A DNA stretch of 64,000 nucleotides from CAIKXD01 sp035439485 (GTDB lineage: Bacteria > Bacteroidota > Bacteroidia > UBA4408): NCBI GenBank assembly GCA_035439485.1, contig DAORKI010000001.1, positions 77,044-141,043 of the forward strand. The letters run 5' to 3'. A model generated the notes under the pieces. The model had not been told where the DNA came from and ran no database searches. It saw only the letters and a program-made list of their open reading frames with translations. This document shows positions 35,315-43,546 of this stretch, piece after piece; positions within the stretch are counted from its first letter, which is position 1, and every line of letters starts with the position of its first letter. The translations under genes and the position numbers were made by a program.

Positions 35315-35587
35315 TAATATTTTAGTTAAATTGATAATAAGCAAAAATAGACAAAGTATATTTTTTTACTTAATAAAGCTTAAAAATTTAGTGGTATTTA
35401 TTGAACATTTAATGTTTAGAATTTACGGTATGCTTTATTACCTCAATATATTTACGATTTATATCCATTGCAATTTATTTTTACCCGAGTAGATTGAGCA
35501 TAGTAAAGGATACGAGCTTTATTTTAAAATGTTTATCAATTCCTAAATCTATCATATTATTATTGTAATTTAATTATTTGAACTGCT

Positions 35588-35776
35588 TTATTTACAAGCA
35601 TGAGTCTTATGTGTGAATCCCACTTCATAAGTAAAGTTACTAATGGAAATTAATATTGCAGAATCAACTGATTGTGTTATATGAAAATAGGACTTCAATT
35701 TTGTTTCCAAAAACTGTCTGAAATTATTTTGCACTTTTACTACCTTTAAATTTAAATTGAGACTGCAGCCAAGCAT
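35588..35776 (-). pseudogene. Possible short coding remnant, unassigned
   Basis: A 62-codon minus-strand frame in an otherwise empty region. Its translation has a mixed residue composition rather than the Leu/Ile/Lys/Asn-only look of random AT-rich frames, with LKVVKVQNNFRQFLETKLKS and ISNFTYEVGFTHKTH. It has no recognised family, signal peptide or ribosome-binding site. It could be the relic of a mobile-element gene or simply chance. Confidence 0.15.
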
Positions 35777-35985
35777 TTCAGCTTTCTTTGCTATTTATAT
35801 AGATGTCATACTTTTTTATCGCTGTAATAGGCTTAAAGCGCAGAGCGAATTTTATCAATTGTTTGTTAGTGTTCAAACTTAAATTGTTGGGCATCATTAG
35901 CAAACAAATTATTAGATGTTTTTGATGAAAACTTGAAAGGATATTGAAAACTAAATAATTTGAAGTGTTTATGGTTTAATTGTTA

Positions 35986-35993
35986 TATATTCG
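35986..35993 (+). promoter_or_regulatory. Variant -7 promoter element (TATATTCG)
   Basis: TATATTCG differs from TAnnTTTG by one base and lies 32 bp before the ATG at 36026. A TTTG at 35959-35962 could be the -33 element, though the 23-bp spacer is long. Confidence 0.35.
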
Positions 35994-36025
35994 TAGGAAG
36001 TAATAATCGTAATATAATTTAATAA

Positions 36026-36598
36026 ATGGGAAAAATAATATCATTTATGCATGTTTCTTTGGATGGATTTGTTGCTGGGCCAAACGGTGAAATGAATTGG
36101 ATTAAAGTTAATCAAGAAATTTTTGATTATGTAGGTAATCGCATCGCTAAAACCAACACTGCTTTGTATGGACGAATAACTTTTGAAATGATGGAGAACT
36201 ATTGGCCTACTGCCGCTGAAAAAGAAAATGCAAGTAAGCATGATATTGAACATGCACATTGGTACAAGGATGTAAACAAAGTAGTATTGTCAACAACGCT
36301 TAAGCAAGAAAACTTTAGCCTAACTACCATAATTGGTAACATCATAGAACATGAAATTAATAAAACAAAACAGCTATCTGATAAGGAAATATTATTATTT
36401 GGTAGTCCAAAAGCTACCCATTCACTTTTCGAGCTTGGCCTTATTGATGGCTTTTGGATGTTTGTAAACCCTATTGTTCTTGGGAATGGAATTCCTTTAT
36501 TTAATAAAATAAAAGATAAAATGATACTTAACTTAATTTCAACAAAATTATTTGACAATGGCGTTGTAGAATTAAATTATTTAGTTGATAAGAAGTAA
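36026..36598 (+). CDS. Dihydrofolate reductase family protein (RibD C-terminal domain-like)
   Basis: The 190-residue cytosolic protein is typical of the stand-alone RibD_C/YwjB group: KIISFMHVSLDGFVAGPNGEMNWI (the conserved SLDGF-AGP N-terminus), LYGRITFEMMENYWP, a VVLSTTL strand, EILLFGSPKATHSLFELGLIDGFWMFVNPIVLGNGIPLF (helix and VxPxxxGxGxPLF motif). Members are NADPH-dependent reductases by fold. Many have no known substrate, and some are annotated as riboflavin-pathway reductases. It is not next to rib genes, so no pathway can be given. Confidence 0.87.
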   Translation: MGKIISFMHVSLDGFVAGPNGEMNWIKVNQEIFDYVGNRIAKTNTALYGRITFEMMENYWPTAAEKENASKHDIEHAHWYKDVNKVVLSTTLKQENFSLTTIIGNIIEHEINKTKQLSDKEILLFGSPKATHSLFELGLIDGFWMFVNPIVLGNGIPLFNKIKDKMILNLISTKLFDNGVVELNYLVDKK

Positions 36599-36697
36599 AT
36601 TTAAAGAGAATACAATAAACAAGCACTATACACGTTAAAATAATAGCGGGTTTAAAGTAGTATATATTTTAAGTGTTAATAAATAAAACTTTCCTTT

Positions 36698-39600
36698 GTG
36701 CGTGTGAAAGCACTTTTAACCATAATTTTTATTGGCTATTACACATCATTATTGGCTCAAAATTTTAGTAATGCTAAAGTTAAATTTTTGACCACCAAAA
36801 CTGATACTGTTGTAGTTGATACCTTGAGTATTGTGGCCACAACTTTTAAAATTAAAGATACTACCTTAATAGTTGATTATGAACTCATACAGGCCAAAGG
36901 TTTGCTTGTTTGGAAAAGTAGACAAAATTTACCTGATAGCGTTGAGGTACAATTTGAATGTTTTCCTTTTTTATTAGCTAAACCATATTACCATAAAAGT
37001 TTGAAGCAAATGCAAGCAGCTTCCAATAACTTTGCGAATCCTTTTACATTTCAATATCAAAAAACGAATAATGATATTTTTAAAATGGAAGGATTAAATC
37101 GTAGTGGAAGTATAACCCGTGGTGTAACATTTGGCAATAACCAAGATGTGGTGGTGAATTCCAATTTAAATCTTCAGCTTTCTGGAAAAATTAGCGAAAA
37201 CATTAATATTAAAGCAGCCATAGCTGATGATAACATTCCTATTCAACCAGAGGGCAATACACAACAATTGCAAGAATTTGACAAGGTATTTATTCAATTG
37301 AATGACGACAAATCGCAATTGGTGGCAGGTGATTTTGTTTTAAACAGGCCACCATCTTACTTTATGAATTATTTTAAACGCAATCAAGGTGGTTCATTTA
37401 ACACTACTTTTAAAGAAAGGAAAAGTAAAGAAAACATACATAGTATAGACGCTTCAGCTGCGGTTAGTAAAGGAAAGTTTTCGCGAAATGTAATTATTGG
37501 CATTGAAGGTAATCAAGGACCTTACAGATTAAAAGGTGCAGAAAATGAAAGTTTCATCATTATTTTATCAGGTTCCGAAAATATTTACATCGATGGAAAG
37601 TTGATGCAAAGAGGGCAAGAAAACGATTATATTATTGATTACAACACTGCTCAAATAACGTTTACAGCAAAAAAAATTATTACGAAGGATAAGAGAATTG
37701 TTGCTGAATTTCAATATGTAGATAGAAATTATGCGCGATCTATTGTAACCTTTGGTCATGATTTTACATCAGGAAAATTTCAAACTCGGCTGCATATTTA
37801 TAGCGAACAAGACAATAAAAATAAACCTGTAAATTTAACATTGAGTGCCTCTCAAAAAGAAATTCTGAATAGTGTTGGCGATAGCATAAACTATGCTTTT
37901 GCTCCAAGTGTTGATACAGTTGATTTTTCAACAATTCAGGTATTGTATGAAGAAAAGGATACTTTAATTAATGGACTAGTTTACAACAAAATATTTGTGT
38001 ATTCAACTCAGCCCGAACGTGCTATTTATCGGCCATCTTTTAGTAACGTGGGTCAGGGCAATGGCAATTATATAAACATTAATAGTAGTGCAAATGGCAA
38101 AGTTTATCAGTGGGTGGCGCCCATCAATGGTGTTAAGCAAGGAAGTTATGAGCCTTTAATTTTATTACCGACACCTAAGCAAAGGCAAATGGCAATAGCT
38201 TCCACAGGGTATCAAATTAACAAGAATTTAAAAACAGGCTTAGAGTTGGCGATTAGCAATTACGATGTAAATACTTTTAGTAGTATTGGAAATGCCAACA
38301 ATCAAGGCTATGGAGTAAAATATTTTATTGATGGCAAAACACCACTAAAAGATTCCACAAATGGATTATCATTACTTACTTTAGGAAGTTACGAAATGAT
38401 TTCAAAAGGCTTTACTCAAATAGAAAGATTTAGATCGGTTGAATTTGAGCGTGATTGGAATAGGACTTCACCGCTTATAAACAATGTGCAGCAACTTGCC
38501 ACTTTAGGGATTGGCTTAGAGAAAAATAAATTATTTAAAGTCATTTATAAATATAATACTTTTAATGAACTTAAGCATTATAATGGGCAACAACATATGC
38601 TTAATTTGAATTATGATAGTAAGGGATGGAAGGCCAATATCGATGGCAGTTTGTTGGGCTCAAAAGGCCTAACAAACAACACTGTTTTTTTGAGACAAAA
38701 AGGTGGAGTGTCAAAAGATTTTAAAAAGCAGAATATAAAAATAGGGTTATTTGAGGAACAAGAAAAAAGTAGTTTTTTATCTATTGAAAATGACAGTTTA
38801 TTAGCACAAAGTTTTCATTTCTTTGAGTGGCAAGCGTTTGCAAATAGTAGCGATTCGTCAAAAACAAGCTATGAACTAAAATATGTGAACCGTACTGATT
38901 GGTTGCCAAAAGATAATACTTTTAAAATGGCTTCTGTTGGACAAAGTTATATTTTTAGCACTGGATTCAATATTAATGCAGCCAGCAGTTTTAAAAACAC
39001 AAGTACGTATCGAGTTTTAGATGTTAAGGATACAACATTAATCACTCAAAATGCAGATAAATCCCTAGTGAATAGAATTGAATATAATGTTAGGCTTTTG
39101 AAAGGCAGTGTTAATTTATCCACTTTTTATGAATTAGGTTCAGGCTTGGAAGTAAAAAAGGAATATTCATTTATTGAAGTAGCCCCTGGACAAGGTTCTT
39201 ACACATGGAAAGATTATAATGAAAATGGAATAAAAGAGTTAAATGAATTTGAAATTTCGGTTTTTAGTGACCAAGCTAAGTATGTGAAAGTTTTTACGCC
39301 AACCAATGAATTTGTGAAAACATTCAATAATCAATTTAATCAATTGGTGAATATAAATGCCCCATCAAAATGGAGTTTGCAAAAGAAAACAGTAAAAAAA
39401 TTAATTTCAAGATTTTCTAATCAAACTGTATATCGTATGGATAGAAAAACGGCAGATTCACGTTTGGAAGATTCATTTAATCCTTTTAATAATTTGAATT
39501 TCGATACCACATTGGTATCTTTAAGTTCAAACTTCAGAAGCACATTTTATTTTAACAGATTGGATCCAAAATTTGGTTTAGAATACACTTTTCAAGAACC

Positions 39601-40168
39601 AAGAAATAGACAATTGCTTTCCAATGGCTTTGAATCTCGCAGTAATCAGTCTAATTCAATACGTTTTAGATATAACATTACCCGCATCTTCCAAATCAGC
39701 GCTGAAGCTTTACAAGGAATAAAAACCAATAGATCTGATTATTTTAATTCACGCGATTTTAATATTAATTACAAAGAAATAGAGCCTAAATTTACTTATC
39801 AACCTAATGTGGCTTTTAAACTAATTTTAAGTTTTAAATACCTCGAAAAAGTGAATGATTTTAATGATTCAAATAATGTAGTGGTGAACCATAATTATGG
39901 TGTTGAATTAAGATATAATGAAGCAGGAAAAGGTAGTTTTAGTACAAAAATTAATTATATAAAGATTGATTATAACAGTGATTCCAATACTGCATTGGCC
40001 TTTGAAATGTTAGATGGACTAGTTACTGGAAACAATATTACATGGAATATAGGGTATCAACGTACACTTTCAAATAATATGCAAGTTAACTTTAATTATG
40101 ATGGCCGCAAAACTGAAGGAAGTAAAACCATTCATACTGGTGGTGTTACGGTAAGAGCATTTTTCTAG
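36698..40168 (+). CDS. Large outer-membrane protein of unknown function
   Basis: A 1156-residue protein with a signal peptide (VKALLTIIFIGYYTSLLAQ) whose mature part appears to be mostly beta-strand, ending in a terminal Phe-Phe (TVRAFF), which points to an outer-membrane barrel. Near residues 125-235 a conserved-looking segment reads GLNRSGSITRGVTFGNNQDVVVN, IKAAIADDNIPIQPEGNTQQLQEFDKVFIQLN and LVAGDFVLNRPP. I have the impression this block recurs in large Bacteroidota outer-membrane proteins, but I cannot name the family. The GTG at 36698 overlaps a weak promoter-like TTCCTTTG, so the GTG at 36704 may be the true start. It is convergent with the sensor phosphatase gene. Confidence 0.75.
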   Translation: MRVKALLTIIFIGYYTSLLAQNFSNAKVKFLTTKTDTVVVDTLSIVATTFKIKDTTLIVDYELIQAKGLLVWKSRQNLPDSVEVQFECFPFLLAKPYYHKSLKQMQAASNNFANPFTFQYQKTNNDIFKMEGLNRSGSITRGVTFGNNQDVVVNSNLNLQLSGKISENINIKAAIADDNIPIQPEGNTQQLQEFDKVFIQLNDDKSQLVAGDFVLNRPPSYFMNYFKRNQGGSFNTTFKERKSKENIHSIDASAAVSKGKFSRNVIIGIEGNQGPYRLKGAENESFIIILSGSENIYIDGKLMQRGQENDYIIDYNTAQITFTAKKIITKDKRIVAEFQYVDRNYARSIVTFGHDFTSGKFQTRLHIYSEQDNKNKPVNLTLSASQKEILNSVGDSINYAFAPSVDTVDFSTIQVLYEEKDTLINGLVYNKIFVYSTQPERAIYRPSFSNVGQGNGNYININSSANGKVYQWVAPINGVKQGSYEPLILLPTPKQRQMAIASTGYQINKNLKTGLELAISNYDVNTFSSIGNANNQGYGVKYFIDGKTPLKDSTNGLSLLTLGSYEMISKGFTQIERFRSVEFERDWNRTSPLINNVQQLATLGIGLEKNKLFKVIYKYNTFNELKHYNGQQHMLNLNYDSKGWKANIDGSLLGSKGLTNNTVFLRQKGGVSKDFKKQNIKIGLFEEQEKSSFLSIENDSLLAQSFHFFEWQAFANSSDSSKTSYELKYVNRTDWLPKDNTFKMASVGQSYIFSTGFNINAASSFKNTSTYRVLDVKDTTLITQNADKSLVNRIEYNVRLLKGSVNLSTFYELGSGLEVKKEYSFIEVAPGQGSYTWKDYNENGIKELNEFEISVFSDQAKYVKVFTPTNEFVKTFNNQFNQLVNINAPSKWSLQKKTVKKLISRFSNQTVYRMDRKTADSRLEDSFNPFNNLNFDTTLVSLSSNFRSTFYFNRLDPKFGLEYTFQEPRNRQLLSNGFESRSNQSNSIRFRYNITRIFQISAEALQGIKTNRSDYFNSRDFNINYKEIEPKFTYQPNVAFKLILSFKYLEKVNDFNDSNNVVVNHNYGVELRYNEAGKGSFSTKINYIKIDYNSDSNTALAFEMLDGLVTGNNITWNIGYQRTLSNNMQVNFNYDGRKTEGSKTIHTGGVTVRAFF

Positions 40169-40193
40169 CCTGTAATGAACAATACGGTGGCTA

Positions 40194-43100
40194 CTAAACT
40201 CTAACTCCAATAATCAAAATATCATCAACTTGCTCGTTTGAGTCGCCCATCCATGAGCGATAATAACCATTAATGGATTTTCCTTGTTGTTCCATTGTTT
40301 GACCTTGAATATCGAAAAGTAATTGTCGCAAACCCTTGGTGGTTAATTTTTTGTTTTTCGGACCACCAAATTGATCGGGGGCACCATCAGTAAATAAATA
40401 AAAAGTATCACCAGAATTGAGTTGAATTTCAGTTTCTTCAAATTCTTGATTCATGTGAGTATGTCCAGCAATGCCTGCCTTTGTTGGTTTAATTATTTCA
40501 ACTTCTTCTAATGAGCAGCCTTTTCTATAAATCCATAAAGGACGATTAGCACCAGCAAAGGTTAGGATATTAGTATAACTATCAAAAAAACAAAGCGCCA
40601 ATTCCATTCCATCTTTTGACTGAGTGGTGCCTTCCTCTTGCTTAAGCGAATCTTTAATTTGCTTGTTCATAAATGATAAAATATGAGCAGGAGTCAAGTC
40701 AGCAATTTCGGCAACTGATTGATTTAATTTTTCGCTACCAATCATACTCATGAAAGCGCCTGGTACTCCATGTCCTGTGCAATCAGCAGCCACAATTATG
40801 TGTTGGTCAAAACCAGCAATTGCTTTTTTATGATCACCTGCCAAACTAAACCAATAAAAATCGCCACTTACTATATTTCTGGGTTTAAAAAGTATAAATG
40901 AATCTTTAAATGTTTTATTAAAGCTTTTTACATCAGGTAAAATGCTTTGTTGAATTACTTTAGCATAATTAATACTATCAGTAATTTCAAGGTTAGCATC
41001 ACGCAATTTGTCACGTTCTTCCCATAATTCATGTGTTCTTTCTTTTACAGTTTTATCAAGTAAATCGTTAATTGCCCTTAGCCTTTTTGTGTTGAATTTA
41101 ATAAGGATGTAAATTAAAATTACTGTGAGTATGATATATGAAATATAAGCAAGTGTTGTTCTATACCAAGGCGGTGCTATGGTGAAAGAAATTCTCTTTA
41201 TATCAGAAACATTATCAAAAATGTCTTTCGCCTTTACTTCAATGGTATATGCTCCTTCAGGAAGATAATTGTAATCTTTAGTCCTTAAATATGTCCAATC
41301 ACTAAAGTTGTTTTCCATAGGAAGCAATCGAGATGAAAACATAATATTATCCATACCGGAATAGTTAGCAACAGAAAAAGTAAACTTAATAGCATTTAAC
41401 TCAAAGGGAAGTTTATGTTTTAACTCATTTGGAATATTTCCTCTTAACACAGTATAGGAAGAATCGTTTTTGAGCGTAATTTTTTTGATGAAAACAGGAA
41501 ACTGATTTTTGTAATGAATATCTAAGTTTGTGTTGTATTTCAGTAATCCTTCATTAGTAGCTATCCATAAATTGCCTTTGCTATCTTCACAAATGCCATT
41601 TTTTTGAATATTTTGATATTGGTTAAATAACAAATTTTCGAAATTTTCAGGCTTGCTGTCCGCAATTTTAGCTACGATACCACTTAAGTATTGGTTGTCA
41701 TAGGCCAACCAAATATTTTCTTTTTTATCTGAATAAGCTCTAAATATGTAATTACTTTTTGACTGAAATTTTTTTGGAAATAACTCAGTATATTTAAAGG
41801 ATATATTATTGTTTTGGTCAACTATTTCATAAAAGCTATTAAAACATAAGAAAACTTTATTCTTGTGTTTAAAAACAAAGTTTTCTGATTTTATCTCAAT
41901 TGGGATATTGATGGTTACTAAGTCAAATTTTATATTAGTTTCCGAGGAAGGATTAATTTTTATCAATGCCTTATTATCGCCTGAAACCCAAACTATTCCA
42001 TTTTCATCTTCTACAATTGACCTAAATTGAGAGGCATGCTCAAACTCAGCTATTAAATTATATTGTTTGTTTTCAAATTTATATATGGTAATTAGATTTT
42101 TTCCAGCAGCGAATAGAAGTTTTGCATTTTTATTATATTGGTAAGCCTTATTAAACTCTATGCCTTCTTCTATTGGGATGGTGTTTTTTCCTCTTATTGC
42201 AGTTAGGCCTATATTTGTACAAACTATAATATCTTTTATTTCATTGGTATTAAACTCTGTTACAGATATGATTGGCATATGAAAACTGGGGTGAAGTTTA
42301 AAAGTTAATCCTTCTTTGTTTTCATTTCCTTCATAAAGTCCTAAATCACTACTGATAAATAGGTTGTTGTCAATAATATTAACACTGTTAATTACACCAG
42401 CTAAGTCTTGGATTGAGTTATACTGCCTTATTGGTGTATGGTAATCTATCATTGAAATACCTTTGTTAGTTACAGCCCATAAGTTTTTATCTTTGTCTTC
42501 TCGAACATACCAAACCCGGTCAGAAAGTAAACCTTTTTCCTTGCTGAAATGCTCTAGAATATTTCCTTTTTGATCAGTAATATAAATGCCATCATTTTTA
42601 GTGGCAAAACAAAAATGATTATTACTTAATAATGTACCGTGGTAAAGTTCACCAAAAACAAAAAGCGAACTCACAGGAAATTTGATAGGATTTACTATAC
42701 ATTTTTGAGGATTATTTTTTGGATCCCATATCATTTCAAAAAATCCATCCTTTCGAGTACCAATTAAAATTTTGTGGTCGATTTCTTGAACAAAATCTAC
42801 CATAACATCTTTAAAAATTTCAGAACCTTTTATAAAGTTCAATTGATTATTAGCATAATAGGAAAAGCCACCTTCAAATTCACGTACTAAATAATTATTT
42901 TGAACTTGAAAACATTTGTGAATTCCGCTCCCTACACTTGGTTTTAAAATAGAAATTTTATCATTTTCATATACATAAACCTGCTCTCTAGAAGAAAAGA
43001 AAATATTTTTTCCTACACATTGGATAGTCCATATTTCATTAAAAGTTCTATAATCTTTAGGGATTTTGTTGATGAATGATATAAATTTTACTTTCCCAAA

Positions 43101-43424
43101 TTCATTTTGTTTTATCATACCAAAATCACCGTCAGCTCCATAATATATATTACCGACTTCATCAACAGATAATGAGTAAATCATACTTTCAAAAAGTACC
43201 AAATCAAAATCTAAACCATCAAAAATTAAAAGCCCAGCATTGTTTCCAATATAAATTAACCCCAGCGAATCTTGCACAATACACCAGTTTTGATTGTGTG
43301 CTTTGTACTGTTTTGATGTAAAATTAGTGATGTGTGGTAAACCATTTTCTTTAAGTGTTGTTTGGGCTTTTGCTGTATAAGAGCAAGCAAAAAACAAACA
43401 TAGCAGAGTTATGTATTTATACAT
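40194..43424 (-). CDS. Sensor protein: propeller repeats, Y_Y_Y domain and SpoIIE-type phosphatase
   Basis: A single-pass membrane protein of 1076 residues. After the signal peptide (MYKYITLLCLFFACSYTAKAQ) come many two-component-regulator-propeller-like repeats (to ~680; for example SLGLIYIGNNAGLLIFDG and EDSKGNLWIATNEGLLKYN). A Y_Y_Y-like beta domain (~690-750) is followed by one membrane helix at ~757-777 (LAYISYIILTVILIYILI). A coiled coil (~780-830) leads to a SpoIIE/PP2C Ser/Thr phosphatase domain (~835-1070) with FKPRNIVSGDFYWFS and IIVAADCTGHGVPGAFMSMIG, the metal-binding Asp motif. The layout is that of hybrid sensors with the histidine kinase replaced by a phosphatase. It probably controls an anti-sigma/anti-anti-sigma type circuit (inference); no partner gene is adjacent. 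The start at 43424 is preferred over 43451. Confidence 0.88.
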   Translation of the reverse strand: MYKYITLLCLFFACSYTAKAQTTLKENGLPHITNFTSKQYKAHNQNWCIVQDSLGLIYIGNNAGLLIFDGLDFDLVLFESMIYSLSVDEVGNIYYGADGDFGMIKQNEFGKVKFISFINKIPKDYRTFNEIWTIQCVGKNIFFSSREQVYVYENDKISILKPSVGSGIHKCFQVQNNYLVREFEGGFSYYANNQLNFIKGSEIFKDVMVDFVQEIDHKILIGTRKDGFFEMIWDPKNNPQKCIVNPIKFPVSSLFVFGELYHGTLLSNNHFCFATKNDGIYITDQKGNILEHFSKEKGLLSDRVWYVREDKDKNLWAVTNKGISMIDYHTPIRQYNSIQDLAGVINSVNIIDNNLFISSDLGLYEGNENKEGLTFKLHPSFHMPIISVTEFNTNEIKDIIVCTNIGLTAIRGKNTIPIEEGIEFNKAYQYNKNAKLLFAAGKNLITIYKFENKQYNLIAEFEHASQFRSIVEDENGIVWVSGDNKALIKINPSSETNIKFDLVTINIPIEIKSENFVFKHKNKVFLCFNSFYEIVDQNNNISFKYTELFPKKFQSKSNYIFRAYSDKKENIWLAYDNQYLSGIVAKIADSKPENFENLLFNQYQNIQKNGICEDSKGNLWIATNEGLLKYNTNLDIHYKNQFPVFIKKITLKNDSSYTVLRGNIPNELKHKLPFELNAIKFTFSVANYSGMDNIMFSSRLLPMENNFSDWTYLRTKDYNYLPEGAYTIEVKAKDIFDNVSDIKRISFTIAPPWYRTTLAYISYIILTVILIYILIKFNTKRLRAINDLLDKTVKERTHELWEERDKLRDANLEITDSINYAKVIQQSILPDVKSFNKTFKDSFILFKPRNIVSGDFYWFSLAGDHKKAIAGFDQHIIVAADCTGHGVPGAFMSMIGSEKLNQSVAEIADLTPAHILSFMNKQIKDSLKQEEGTTQSKDGMELALCFFDSYTNILTFAGANRPLWIYRKGCSLEEVEIIKPTKAGIAGHTHMNQEFEETEIQLNSGDTFYLFTDGAPDQFGGPKNKKLTTKGLRQLLFDIQGQTMEQQGKSINGYYRSWMGDSNEQVDDILIIGVRV

Positions 43425-43485
43425 GAAATTATGCCTGCCAAATGGGTTCAACGTGCTAAAAATTGATTTACTTAATAAAACTTCA

Positions 43486-43493
43486 CGAATATA
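43486..43493 (-). promoter_or_regulatory. Variant -7 promoter element for the sensor phosphatase gene
   Basis: On the minus strand this reads TATATTCG, the same one-base variant of TAnnTTTG seen ahead of the gene at 36026. It lies 62 bp upstream of the preferred start. Confidence 0.35.
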
Positions 43494-43514
43494 TTATTTA
43501 AACTTATTTATTCC

Positions 43515-43522
43515 TATATTTG
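43515..43522 (+). promoter_or_regulatory. -7 promoter element for the GloVer repeat gene
   Basis: TATATTTG matches TAnnTTTG. It overlaps an in-frame TTG at 43520, so that codon is unlikely to be the start; the ATG at 43547 is 24 bp downstream. Confidence 0.55.
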
Positions 43523-43546
43523 TCGATAAATAGCATAAAAAAACTC

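Larger units (their letters stand above)
35315..36025. other. Gene-poor intergenic region
   Basis: About 700 bp of AT-rich DNA between the VOC gene and the RibD-like gene. I see no tRNA, no stem-loop terminator and no convincing gene. Small open frames on both strands (for example 35588-35776 on the minus strand, with a peptide including LKSYFHI and ISNFTYEVGFTHKTH) do not look like known proteins. The minus-strand one has some coding-like character and could be a decayed remnant. A promoter-like element for the next gene is at 35986-35993. Confidence 0.4.
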
